Virus record (IMG/VR): IMGVR_UViG_3300044641_000537
Coordinates: 1 to 31,727 of that record
DNA: 31,727 nucleotides
Source: a virus
Direction: 5' to 3' (one strand)
This document shows positions 7,709 through 16,270 of this stretch, one piece after another. A model generated the notes under the pieces. It was not told where the DNA came from and did not search any database. It saw only the letters and a program-made list of their open reading frames with translations. Position numbers and translations under genes: made by a program. Within the stretch, counting starts at the first letter, position 1; every line of letters begins with the position of its first letter.

Positions 7709-9114
7709 TGCAAATACCTATTCTTAACGGCATCTACACCGACAGCACCCCTGAACTGCGTACAAGTTACCCAGTCAACCTTGTGCCTGTGCCAAAACAA
7801 TCAGGCATCAGCAATGGGTTTCTGCGACCAGGCGATGGGATTGTGTCCAACGGCACAGGGCCAGGCATTGATCGTGGTGGCGTAAACTGGCAAGGCAATC
7901 TATATCGGGTGATGGGTACAAAACTGGTAGAGATAAGTGGCGCAAGTACAGTAACTGTGTTGGGCGATGTAGGTGGTCCAACTGACCAGTTGGTGACCTT
8001 TGATTACAGCTTTGACCAATTGGCGATTGCATCAGGTGGGCGGTTGTATTACTGGGACGGCTCGACCCTGACGCAAGTGACTGACCCTGACTTGGGTGTG
8101 GTGCTAGATGTGGTGTGGGTAGATGGATACTTCATGACCACAGATGGCGAGTTTTTGGTAGTTACTGAGTTGTCTGACCCGACCCAAGTTAACCCGCTGA
8201 AATACGGCAGTTCAGAGGTTGACCCTGACCCCGTGGTGGCTTTGCTCAAGCTGCGAAACGAGGTCTATGCATTGAACCGCAACACGATTGAGGTATTCGA
8301 CAACGTGGGTGGCGAGTTATTCCCATTCGCACGAATTGATGGCGCACAGATACAAAAGGGCGTGATTGGCACACAAGGGTGCTGTGTGTTTATTGACCGC
8401 ATTGCTTTTTTGGGCAGTGCAAGGAATGAAGCACCAGGCATTTATGTGGGCGCAGCCGCCGTGACTGAGAAAATCAGCACACAGGAAATCGACAATCTAC
8501 TGCTGGAGTACACCGAGGCGCAATTAGCCTTGGTCAAGCTAGAAGCAAGGAACGACAAGAACCATGAGCATCTTTATGTCCACCTGCCTGACCGCACAAT
8601 AGTCTTTGATGCATCGGCATCCAAAGCCTTAGAAACGGCGGTTTGGTTTACCCTGACTACAACTTTGGCTGGATTTGCACAATACCGAGCCAGAAACATG
8701 GTTTGGGTTTATGACAAGTGGATGGTAGGTGACCCACAATCCAGCAATATCGGCTACTTGGTGCAGGACACAGGTCATCATTGGGGGCAACAAGTGCGCT
8801 GGGAGTTTGGCACTTTGATTGTTTACAACGAAAGCAACGGGGCAATCTTTAATGAGATGGAACTGGTCAGCTTGACTGGAAGCATTGCACTGGGCGAAAA
8901 CCCTCAAATTAGCACAAGTTACTCTTTGGATGGGCAAGTCTATTCACAAGAAAAATTCATTGCTGTTGGCACGATTGGCAACCGCAAGAAGCGTTTGGCT
9001 TGGTTTCAGCAGGGTCACATGAGGAATTGGCGCATCCAGCGTTTCCGTGGGGACAGTGATGCCCATGTGTCCTATGTGCGTCTTGAGGCGCAGATTGAAG
9101 CATTGGCGTACTAA
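7708..9114 (+). CDS. Tail hub / packaged-DNA stabilisation protein gp10-like
   Basis: The product is 468 residues from ATG 7708. A GTG one codon earlier (7705) is an alternative start. P22 gp10 has 472 residues and shares the order of features. The N-terminus is 'YPVNLVPVPKQSG' followed by a 'GFLRPGDGI' segment (P22 has 'LPVNMLATPKE' and 'GYLRSFPGI'). Beta-propeller-like blades follow, and near residue 305 a 'HLPDRTIVFDASAS' strand matches P22 'HLPRHVLVYDASSS'. In P22, gp10 forms the hexameric hub below gp4 to which tailspikes and needle bind. The TGA of the preceding gene overlaps this start. Confidence 0.92.
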   Translation: MQIPILNGIYTDSTPELRTSYPVNLVPVPKQSGISNGFLRPGDGIVSNGTGPGIDRGGVNWQGNLYRVMGTKLVEISGASTVTVLGDVGGPTDQLVTFDYSFDQLAIASGGRLYYWDGSTLTQVTDPDLGVVLDVVWVDGYFMTTDGEFLVVTELSDPTQVNPLKYGSSEVDPDPVVALLKLRNEVYALNRNTIEVFDNVGGELFPFARIDGAQIQKGVIGTQGCCVFIDRIAFLGSARNEAPGIYVGAAAVTEKISTQEIDNLLLEYTEAQLALVKLEARNDKNHEHLYVHLPDRTIVFDASASKALETAVWFTLTTTLAGFAQYRARNMVWVYDKWMVGDPQSSNIGYLVQDTGHHWGQQVRWEFGTLIVYNESNGAIFNEMELVSLTGSIALGENPQISTSYSLDGQVYSQEKFIAVGTIGNRKKRLAWFQQGHMRNWRIQRFRGDSDAHVSYVRLEAQIEALAY

Positions 9115-9983
9115 TGGCAACCGCACCCATCTCCCGCAAGCTGAACCTGACCCGTGACCAGCTTGCCACATTCCTGACTGATCAACAGCAAATCAGGCAG
9201 TTTGAACTTTTATTTTCGACTGTTGATGCGATTGCGCCCGATGTGGTGCTTGAGATAAATATTGCCGCAGGGACAGCCCAATCAACAGCAAATGATGCAT
9301 TGGCGCAGATCATTGCCTTGGCGCAAGAGACTGAAGTTAATGATGCAGCATTGACCGCCAAGGCGCAGGACGCACTGGACAGGATTGCATTGCTGGCGCA
9401 AGAAACTGCGGTGACTGTGGCATTGGCTGAAAGCAAAGCAAATCAGGCTTTGGCACTGGTGGACAAGCTGAATAAAGCGGTTGAGGGTTTGCAGATGACC
9501 CCTCCGCCACGAGAGTTCAAACGAGCAAGATATGGGTCGTTTTACGACACCACCACCCAGACAGCCACCACAATCAACACAGCCAAGGCCATCACATTCA
9601 ACAGCACGGACCTGAGCAATGGGGTATTTATTGGCAGTCCAACATCAAGAATCGTGGTGGACAGTGAAGGCATTTACAACTTTGACACATCGTTTCAGCT
9701 TGATAAAACTAGTGGCGGTGTAGCAGAGTTTTATTTTTGGTTTAGGCTTAACGGAACTGATGTGCCAGACAGTGCAAGCCAGATTAGGGTTCAGGGTAAT
9801 AACGGTGAAATTTTCTCGTCGCTGAATTATTTTTTCGACCTGAAGGCCAATGATTATGTTGAACTGATGTTTTCGGTGAGCGACCTCAGTGTTGAATTAC
9901 TTTCTGTTGTCGCAACGCCACCAGTTCCAGCTATTCCGTCCATAATCCTGACAGTTTCAAATAATATCGGAGGTGTCCAATGA
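9114..9983 (+). CDS. Putative tail needle or fibre with C-terminal jelly-roll knob
   Basis: This 289-residue protein starts on the stop of the gp10-like gene (TAATG), exactly where gene 26 (tail needle) lies in P22. Residues about 35-125 are an Ala-rich heptad-like helix with repeated 'ALAQETEV'/'LAQETAV' units, as expected for a long trimeric coiled coil. A Pro-rich hinge follows. Residues about 140-270 are beta-rich ('RIVVDSEGIYNFDTSFQL', 'AEFYFWFRLNG', 'NDYVELMFSVSD'), a pattern typical of TNF/C1q-like jelly rolls. Phage Sf6 has a needle with such a knob. The needle role is inferred from position and architecture. A side fibre is the alternative. Confidence 0.65.
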   Translation: MATAPISRKLNLTRDQLATFLTDQQQIRQFELLFSTVDAIAPDVVLEINIAAGTAQSTANDALAQIIALAQETEVNDAALTAKAQDALDRIALLAQETAVTVALAESKANQALALVDKLNKAVEGLQMTPPPREFKRARYGSFYDTTTQTATTINTAKAITFNSTDLSNGVFIGSPTSRIVVDSEGIYNFDTSFQLDKTSGGVAEFYFWFRLNGTDVPDSASQIRVQGNNGEIFSSLNYFFDLKANDYVELMFSVSDLSVELLSVVATPPVPAIPSIILTVSNNIGGVQ

Positions 9984-10315
9984 CAGTTACAGTAAAAGTG
10001 TTAATCCCTGCAAAACAGGCAGAGAACAGCCAAACCACCCAATACACCGCCAGCAATGTCAAGGCGATTATTGACAAGTTCACGGTGACCAACACCAGTG
10101 CCAACAATGTGACTTTCAGTTGCAACTTAGTAACTACTGGCGGCACGGCAGGGGCATCAAACCTGATTATCGACACACGCACCATCGTGCCAGATGAAAC
10201 TTACACCTGCCCTGAATTGGTGGGACAAGCACTGGAGGCTGGTGGTTTTATTTCTACAATCGCAGGGGCGGGAACATCCCTGACCATCCGAGCATCAGGC
10301 CGAGAAATCAGTTAA
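9980..10315 (+). CDS. Conserved small structural protein
   Basis: This 111-residue protein overlaps the upstream stop by ATGA and has a GGAGG-containing ribosome site ten bases before the start. It is rich in Thr, Ser and Val. It begins 'MTVTVKVLIPAKQAEN', has a central 'DKFTVTNTSANNVTFSCNL' strand pair, and ends in a Gly/Ala-rich segment. I recognise the overall pattern from small proteins that recur beside tail genes in environmental podophages. It is probably an all-beta virion protein of unknown location. No enzyme motif is visible. Confidence 0.65.
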   Translation: MTVTVKVLIPAKQAENSQTTQYTASNVKAIIDKFTVTNTSANNVTFSCNLVTTGGTAGASNLIIDTRTIVPDETYTCPELVGQALEAGGFISTIAGAGTSLTIRASGREIS

Positions 10316-10325
10316 GGAGAACAGC

Positions 10326-10721
10326 ATGAAAGAATTTATGGTTATCCCGCGGGGCTTTAATGGCTTGCCGATGGACGAGGAGTTTTTGACCAATGCCCAA
10401 AACAAGAAGAACTATGCCGTTGCGGTGGCTGACTGGAACTATGGCCCTGAAATGCCCACCAATGAGGCTGGCGCAAACAAGGAGTTCTACGCAGGGCTGG
10501 CAGAGGCGATGCAGTGCGATGAAAAAGACGCACGGCGTAAGCATTGCTCAAACTGCGGGTATTACGACAACAGCTTTATGACCCAAGTTCGGATTGATCG
10601 CATCCCGATGGCGGCTTATGACAAAGGCGCAGGCTTCAGGGGTCACTGCGAAAAGCTGGACTTTATCTGCAACGATATGCGGGTTTGTCAGGCTTGGGAA
10701 GACGAAGAATATGAGGATTGA
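10326..10721 (+). CDS. Cysteine-containing protein, possible metal or cluster binding
   Basis: This is a 131-residue acidic protein with a GGAGA ribosome site. It has six cysteines in its second half: C64, C74, C77, C108, C115 and C121, with H73 and H107 beside two of them. The pattern HC-x2-C with a later C-x6-C-x5-C recalls small iron-sulfur or zinc proteins, including high-potential iron-sulfur proteins. I have seen similar proteins between tail genes of environmental phages. The C-terminus is highly acidic. The ligand and role are not known to me. Confidence 0.6.
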   Translation: MKEFMVIPRGFNGLPMDEEFLTNAQNKKNYAVAVADWNYGPEMPTNEAGANKEFYAGLAEAMQCDEKDARRKHCSNCGYYDNSFMTQVRIDRIPMAAYDKGAGFRGHCEKLDFICNDMRVCQAWEDEEYED

Positions 10722-10796
10722 CCTTTTGTCAATTTGTGCGAAAATTCAGTCGCTGAGTTCTGGCATCCAGCGGCCTGCCCTGTATAGGAGTTGTGC

Positions 10797-11240
10797 ATGA
10801 CCGATGGACTGCGAGAGAACCTGACCAAGGTTTTTATGCTTCCCCAACCAGCCGTTGAGTGGTTGGTAATGGTCTATGACGCAATTCAAGTCTTTGATGA
10901 CGTAGCAGATGGCGATCCAGTAGCACGGGAAGACCTGAATGCGGCCATTTGGAATACGCTGGTGGGTATGCACCAGAACGCATTTTTTATCGGCAACAGC
11001 AACCATTTAACGCCCTTGTTGGCGACAATGATTCTCAAGTGGCAAGCCTCGGACACGGCAGAGCGCAATAAACAAGCGGATGCCAAGTCGTTCATGTGGC
11101 GAGCTGGATATTACGATTTGATTTTGATGGCGGTCTCGCTGGTGCATGGGGCTGGTTTTGCTACCAAGCACGGTCATCATGTGATGGCTTTATATGGCGA
11201 AACGCTAGAAGATTATTTAAAGGAGTTCGGCGATGCCTGA
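10797..11240 (+). CDS. Hypothetical helical protein before the ejection genes
   Basis: The ATG at 10797 is preceded by TAGGAG (10785-10790) at a six-base spacing. A TTG two codons upstream would have no useful site. The 147-residue product appears mostly helical, with an acidic central segment ('VFDDVADGDPVARED') and a conserved-looking 'FMWRAGYYDLILMAVSLVHGAG' stretch that I quote only for its Trp, Tyr and His at about residues 99-120. It lies where P22 has gene 14, but I see no similarity that supports that identity. Its 3' end overlaps the gp7-like start by eight bases. Confidence 0.6.
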   Translation: MTDGLRENLTKVFMLPQPAVEWLVMVYDAIQVFDDVADGDPVAREDLNAAIWNTLVGMHQNAFFIGNSNHLTPLLATMILKWQASDTAERNKQADAKSFMWRAGYYDLILMAVSLVHGAGFATKHGHHVMALYGETLEDYLKEFGDA

Positions 11241-11985
11241 TCCAATTACAGGTCTATCCATTGGGGCATCCCTGCTTGGCAGCAAAATGCAAGCAGATGC
11301 CGCAAGCGAAGCATCAGGCGCACAGGTTCAATCTGCTGAAGCTGGCATTGCAGAACAGCGTAGGCAGTTTGATGCAATGCGTGAAATACTAAAACCGTAT
11401 GTTGCCGTTGGGGAGGGTGCTCTTACTGGAATGCAACCTTTTGCAGAGTCAGGCGCACCAGCACTAAGACAGCAACAAGCGTTAATTGGTTTGCTTGGAC
11501 CAGAGGAAGAACGCGCCGCCATCGAGCGTATTAGCGGGGGTGAGCGTTTTCAGGAACTTACACGCCAAGGCGAGGAAGCGTTACTTCAAAGAGCATCAGC
11601 CACTGGTGGGTTAAGGGGCGGCAATATTCAAGGCGCATTAGGTCAATTTAGGCCACAGCTTTTGTCCAGCTTGATTGAGGAGCAATACGGGCGGTTGGGT
11701 GGCTTGGCAAATGTTGGACTTACAACCCAGCAGAACTTGGCAAAAATTGGTCAATCATCAGCCGCAGGCGTTGGTGCTGGCGGTATGGAGTCGGGTACAA
11801 ATATTGCCAACTTGCTTGGGCAACAAGGTGCGGCACGAGCTGGTGGTATTCGTGGTGAAGCCACTGCTTATGGCAAATTATTAAATGCACCTTTTCAATT
11901 CGCTGGGTTTCAATCGGGCGGCGGTTTAAGTGGCCCAATGAATTTTGATCCGTTCAATCAAATTGGCGGGGGGATGTTTTTCTAA
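11233..11985 (+). CDS. DNA transfer (ejection) protein, gp7-like
   Basis: The 250-residue protein resembles P22 gp7 (229 residues), one of three proteins ejected with the DNA to form a channel across the cell envelope. Shared features are a Gln/Ala-rich N-terminal helix with 'LKPYVAVGEGAL' (P22 'LAPFTPLADKYI'), and then the 'FQELTRQGEEALLQR' and 'ASATGGLRGGNIQGAL' segments (P22 'YKDLAGQARYQNL' and 'AATGGLGSTATSNQL'). A 'LGGLANVGLTTQQN' helix follows (P22 'YQNLANIGLGALTG'). The C-terminal 50 residues are Gly-rich. It starts inside the upstream gene and is coupled to the next by TAATG. Confidence 0.88.
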   Translation: MPDPITGLSIGASLLGSKMQADAASEASGAQVQSAEAGIAEQRRQFDAMREILKPYVAVGEGALTGMQPFAESGAPALRQQQALIGLLGPEEERAAIERISGGERFQELTRQGEEALLQRASATGGLRGGNIQGALGQFRPQLLSSLIEEQYGRLGGLANVGLTTQQNLAKIGQSSAAGVGAGGMESGTNIANLLGQQGAARAGGIRGEATAYGKLLNAPFQFAGFQSGGGLSGPMNFDPFNQIGGGMFF

Positions 11986-13370
11986 TGGCAACAATTAGCC
12001 CAAACCTACCACAACCGATAGATTATTCTATTGACGTAAAAATGCCGTTTGAAGCCTCTTTGGAAGGCTTTAAATTAGGTTCAGATGTAGCAACAATTCA
12101 AGCTGCACAGCAGAAGCGTTTGCTTGACCAGCAAGCAATGCAACAAACACAAGCACGGCAAGCTGAACTTGGCACAAGACTCAAAAGTTTTTATAACAAA
12201 AAACCAGAGGAAAGAAACTTTGAGGAAATCGAGCAGTTATTTGCATTCGCAGGAAACAAAGAACAGCTAGATGCTTTGAAGTTAATGGCTGAAGGTACGG
12301 ATAAAAGACGGCTTGATGCTGACAAGCGTTTTTATGCTCAAGTCATGCTTGGGTTGGAATCAGAGCCAACTGCTGCATATAAGTTATTAGATGACAAGAT
12401 TTTGGCAGAAAAAGACCCAGGCCAAAAAGCGGCATTGGAAACAATTAAAAGAACTGCTGAAACTGTCAATCCAGCCGCCGCAGTAAATTTAATTGAACCA
12501 TATACAGCCTCAATATTTGGAAAAGACTGGTATGCAGGCTTAAAAGAAGCTCGTGGTGAAAGACGATTGCGCGAACAAGAAAAGCCCACTCTCGAAAAAT
12601 TAGAAGCCGAAGCAAAATCAGCAGGAGTGACAGCAGAATTTGCACGTCCATTAGCACAAGCTCAACTTGATAAAGCTAATAAAGAAAAACTTGCCCCAAG
12701 TGTGCAAGAAGCGCTTGATTTTGCAAATCTAACCCCAGAGCAACAAAAAACATTTTCTTCACTGCAAGTTCTAAAAAAACCTGCTGGCGCAGTAACAAAC
12801 GTAAATGTTACTAACCTAGAAAAAACGGCAGAAGGTGAACTTGGCAAATTAGTACCTGACCTATACAACCAAGCTAATTCAGCAGCAACTCAGCTAACTG
12901 ACTTACCAAGATACCGTAAGGCATTAGGTGTTGCCATCACAGGCCCATTGGCAAATGTCCGTCTTGATGCAAACAGGATTGGTGAAGCATTAGGTTTTAC
13001 TGGCGATAAGAAAATCAATGCAACCAGAGAATTGATACAAGGACTCTCTGAAATGGCTTTGAAGTCGCGGTCAATGTTGACTGGTCAAGGCGCAATCACC
13101 GACAGAGAGCAGGCACTTTTATTGCAAGCCCGTAGTGGTGATATAAGTTTTTCAAAGGGCGAGTTGGACGTTATTTTTAATGTCGCTGAGCGTGCGGCAA
13201 CAGCACAGTATGAAAAAAGTAAAAACCTTTTACGTTCTGCCGCAGCAAAAAGCCCAACAGCGCAATTATTTTTGGACAATGTTGAAACTTTGCCTGGGGC
13301 TGTTGGCGGCGGTAGGGGTACAGTAAACCCACCAGCGGCTGGTCAGCGCAATGTAACTGTGGATTATTGA
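11985..13370 (+). CDS. Ejection-type DNA transfer protein (gp20 position)
   Basis: This 461-residue protein follows the gp7-like gene (TAATG), as gene 20 does in P22 (471 residues). It is Ala-, Gln-, Lys- and Glu-rich and almost wholly helical. It has an amphipathic Gln-rich stretch at 35-70 and a segment at about 310-400 ('TGPLANVRLDANRIGEALG', 'SRSMLTGQGAITDREQALL', 'ARSGDISFSKGELDVIF') that I recognise from annotated phage DNA transfer proteins. It would be packed in the capsid and ejected. No enzymatic motif is visible. The exact correspondence to gp20 is inferred from position and composition. Confidence 0.75.
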   Translation: MATISPNLPQPIDYSIDVKMPFEASLEGFKLGSDVATIQAAQQKRLLDQQAMQQTQARQAELGTRLKSFYNKKPEERNFEEIEQLFAFAGNKEQLDALKLMAEGTDKRRLDADKRFYAQVMLGLESEPTAAYKLLDDKILAEKDPGQKAALETIKRTAETVNPAAAVNLIEPYTASIFGKDWYAGLKEARGERRLREQEKPTLEKLEAEAKSAGVTAEFARPLAQAQLDKANKEKLAPSVQEALDFANLTPEQQKTFSSLQVLKKPAGAVTNVNVTNLEKTAEGELGKLVPDLYNQANSAATQLTDLPRYRKALGVAITGPLANVRLDANRIGEALGFTGDKKINATRELIQGLSEMALKSRSMLTGQGAITDREQALLLQARSGDISFSKGELDVIFNVAERAATAQYEKSKNLLRSAAAKSPTAQLFLDNVETLPGAVGGGRGTVNPPAAGQRNVTVDY

Positions 13371-13371
13371 T

Positions 13372-15768
13372 ATGCCATATTCAATAACAACAAAAGACGG
13401 CATCACAATTAACAACATTCCTGACAATGTTCCTGCTGATTCGCCTGAACTGAAAGCAAGGGTGGCGGCAATTCGTGCTGGACAGCAACCTACCGAAAGC
13501 GCATTAGAGGCGGCTGGCGCACCAACACCAGAAGAACCGCCAAAGATGGGCTTTTTTGAGGGTATTGCTGAATCAGTAACTGGTCGTGCCCGTGCTACAC
13601 CAGAGACGCAAGCATTGCCTGAATGGACTGGAATGCCAGAACTCAATCAAATGAGTGTGGCAAGTTTTAAGTCTGCGCTTGGCAGTTTACTGTCCAACCC
13701 AAAAGAGACTGTGCAGATTTTGCAATCCAACTTTCCACAACTTGGTGTGCGGCAGGATGCAAAGGGCAATTACATCTTAAAGTCATCGGTTGACCAAAAA
13801 GAATATGTAATCCCGCCTGGCTTTTCTATGGGTGATATTCCCCGTGCTGTTGGCGGTTTGCTGGCTTTTACTCCAGCAGGCAGAGCAACGACTATTGTTG
13901 GTGCGGCTGGCAAAGCTGGATTGACACAGACGGGCATTGAGGCCACACAAGCCGCAACTGGTGGAGAGATTAGCCCAACAGAAATAGCCGTAGCAACCGC
14001 CACAGGCCCATTAGGACAAGTCATTCAAAGGGCTGTCCCGCCAGTAGTAACGGCTGTAAAAAAAGGCGTAGAACGGGTTACAGGACGACCAACACCAGCC
14101 CCAAGGGTTGAGCCACAGATGGAGACTGGTGCGCCGATGGGTACAGCATTAGCACCTGAAGGCCCTGCGGTAGTTCAAGCTGTTGAGGAAGTGGTAACCC
14201 CATCTACTGCGCAAGTCGTAGCGCCAGCCGTTGAAATTACCGAGGAGGAAGTTGGCACTTTGGTCAAAAAAGCATCAGGCACTGGCTTTGGTTCGACTGC
14301 GGCAAGAGACAGATTGGCTGACTTGGCACAGGTCAATGTGGCAGCAAAAGAAGCCGCAGACCGTCTTGGCATCCAACTGCCTGCTGATGTGTTCAGCGAT
14401 AACCCACAAGTAAGGGCGGCGGCTGGATTGACCCGTTCTGTTGCTGGCGGGGACCCAGAGGCCGCATGGCGTAATACAGTATCTCAAGCTGTTGACAAAG
14501 CAGATGATGCAATTAAGCAGTTTGATGCAACTTTTGTCGAGGGTGCTGTTGCGCCTGGTGTGGTATCGCAAAAAATTAAAGATACTCTGACCAAGACTCG
14601 TTCAGACCTTAACACGGCGGCAGGGAAAATATATAACTCAGTCGATGAAAAAGTGCCAAAGACAACTGTGGTTGATTTGCCAAAACTGCGAGAAACACTC
14701 GATGCAGTTAAAGCTGAAGTCGGCGATGCTGGGATGTCAGTAGCAGAACGTAATTTGTCAAAGATGATTGAGGCTGGCAATGTGACCTATGGTCGATTGA
14801 AGCGTGAAAAACAGTTAATTGGCAACGCAATCAATAAGCTGGAATCACCTTATGGCAGTATGGCTGAAGCTGATTTAAAGCGGCTATATGCGGCTTTAGC
14901 GGACGATCAACTGACCAATGTTGGAAATGTTGGCGGAGAAACATTACGGCAAGAACTACGAGCCGCTAATCTTTTGTATGCCAAAGAGAGGGCATTGGGC
15001 AAGCGCATCGTTAATGCATTTGGTCAAGATATTGAAGGCAGCGTTGCCAACAAGATGCGAACAGCGATTACAAGTGCCGCCAAAGGTGATACTGGCGAAT
15101 TCAACCGCCTTTTGAAAACAGTGCCTGATGACTTACGCAAAGAAACACTTGCAACAGCATTGGCATCGGTTACCAGATCGGCAAGAGGCGCAGAAAAGGG
15201 CGGCTTTGGATTCTCTGAGTTTGCTGACCTATACCCCAAGTTAAGAGCCAACCCGCCTGTTTTTAAGACCATTGTGGACACGTTGGGCAAAGACTCGGCA
15301 GATGTACTCAGGGACTTGTTTGAGGTCTCTAAGCGGGTCACAGAGGCACGGGCAAACGTATTGACAACAGGTAAAGCAAATCAAGCCTTATTACAAGGGA
15401 TGCAAGCGGAAAGTTTGATTGGCAAGGTCATGGAAAGCACACTTGCAAAAGGTGTTGTGACTGGTGCGGCGGCTACTGGTGGTCCTATTTTGGCTGGAGC
15501 AGCATCAGTTATCACAAGCGCATTGACGCAGGGCAACAAAGATGCTTTGAAGTCGGCAGGCAAATTGTTTGCTGATGAAAGTTTCCAAAGTCTTGCAGTA
15601 GAAGCTGCAACCAAAGGTGAGAGTGCCGCAAGTCTACGCAGAGCCGCCGCATCGCCTGCATTCAGTAAATTTGCAGATGCAGTTGGTTTGCCAAAGAATG
15701 TTGATGCGAGAATTCAATTCTTACAAAGCGCAATCCAAGCTGGTCAAGCTACACAGGAGAATGAATAA
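13372..15768 (+). CDS. Large ejection-type protein (gp16 position)
   Basis: This 798-residue protein is the third in the gp7-gp20-gp16 order, though longer than P22 gp16 (609). The N-terminus 'MPYSITTKDGITINNIPDN' with 'SPELKARVAAIRAG' is a short module that opens many phage virion and transfer proteins. Residues about 160-250 are Ala/Gly/Pro/Val-rich and may associate with membrane ('GGLLAFTPAGRATTIVGAAG'). From 270 onward it is helical and charged, and another Ala/Gly-rich hydrophobic patch follows near 690-720. No lysozyme-type active site was seen. The start follows the previous stop by one base. Confidence 0.75.
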   Translation: MPYSITTKDGITINNIPDNVPADSPELKARVAAIRAGQQPTESALEAAGAPTPEEPPKMGFFEGIAESVTGRARATPETQALPEWTGMPELNQMSVASFKSALGSLLSNPKETVQILQSNFPQLGVRQDAKGNYILKSSVDQKEYVIPPGFSMGDIPRAVGGLLAFTPAGRATTIVGAAGKAGLTQTGIEATQAATGGEISPTEIAVATATGPLGQVIQRAVPPVVTAVKKGVERVTGRPTPAPRVEPQMETGAPMGTALAPEGPAVVQAVEEVVTPSTAQVVAPAVEITEEEVGTLVKKASGTGFGSTAARDRLADLAQVNVAAKEAADRLGIQLPADVFSDNPQVRAAAGLTRSVAGGDPEAAWRNTVSQAVDKADDAIKQFDATFVEGAVAPGVVSQKIKDTLTKTRSDLNTAAGKIYNSVDEKVPKTTVVDLPKLRETLDAVKAEVGDAGMSVAERNLSKMIEAGNVTYGRLKREKQLIGNAINKLESPYGSMAEADLKRLYAALADDQLTNVGNVGGETLRQELRAANLLYAKERALGKRIVNAFGQDIEGSVANKMRTAITSAAKGDTGEFNRLLKTVPDDLRKETLATALASVTRSARGAEKGGFGFSEFADLYPKLRANPPVFKTIVDTLGKDSADVLRDLFEVSKRVTEARANVLTTGKANQALLQGMQAESLIGKVMESTLAKGVVTGAAATGGPILAGAASVITSALTQGNKDALKSAGKLFADESFQSLAVEAATKGESAASLRRAAASPAFSKFADAVGLPKNVDARIQFLQSAIQAGQATQENE

Positions 15769-16260
15769 ATGTCAGCACTATCAGTAGAACCACCATTCCC
15801 ATCCTTTGCGGGTGCTGATGGACAGCCGCTGGACGATGGTTATATCTGGATTGGCACTGTCAATCTGAACCCAATCACCAATCCGATTGTTGCCTATTGG
15901 GACGCGGCGCTGACCATCACTGCTGTCCAACCCATCCGCACCAGTGGGGGTTATCCTGTTTATCAAGGCACACCAAGTCGCATCTATACTGCAAGCGATT
16001 ACTCCATCCAAGTACAGGACAAGAACGCCACGGTGGTTTATACATCGTTGAACGGAAATGCTTTCCCTGGCTCTGCTGGCAACTTGTTTCTAAACGCTAC
16101 TGGTACAGGCACACAGACCATTTTTGCTGTTCCATTTAACCCAAGTCTGATTTATATCAACGGCGTATACCAGAACCAGAACACTTACACATTCACTGCT
16201 GGCAACGTAACATTCAGCGAAGCCCCGCCCGTAACCTCAATCATTGAATTCGTATTGTGA
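15769..16260 (+). CDS. Tailspike head-binding adaptor (P22 gp9 N-terminal domain-like)
   Basis: Residues 1-100 match the pattern of the P22 tailspike head-binding domain: 'FAGADGQPLDDGYIWIG' with 'NPITNPIVAYWD' (P22 '[21 protein letters not shown]'), then 'RTSGGYPVYQGTPSRIYT' and 'YSIQVQDKNATVVY' (P22 'YSMAIYDANGSQV'-like strand). The remaining 55 residues form a small beta module with 'FAVPFNPSLIYINGVYQN' and 'TFSEAPPVTSIIEFVL', often seen as a connector in phage fibres. No receptor-binding part is fused to it. The gene therefore encodes an adaptor that probably attaches to the tail hub and carries one of the two following fibres. The start is ATG 15769, ten bases after AGGAG. Confidence 0.82.
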   Translation: MSALSVEPPFPSFAGADGQPLDDGYIWIGTVNLNPITNPIVAYWDAALTITAVQPIRTSGGYPVYQGTPSRIYTASDYSIQVQDKNATVVYTSLNGNAFPGSAGNLFLNATGTGTQTIFAVPFNPSLIYINGVYQNQNTYTFTAGNVTFSEAPPVTSIIEFVL

Positions 16261-16270
16261 GGAATAAACC

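Noticed and set aside
10722-10796. Promoter in the 75-base gap before the 147-residue gene
   Set aside because: TTGTCA at 10726 looks like a -35, but no acceptable -10 lies 16-18 bases downstream. Only the ribosome site is supported.
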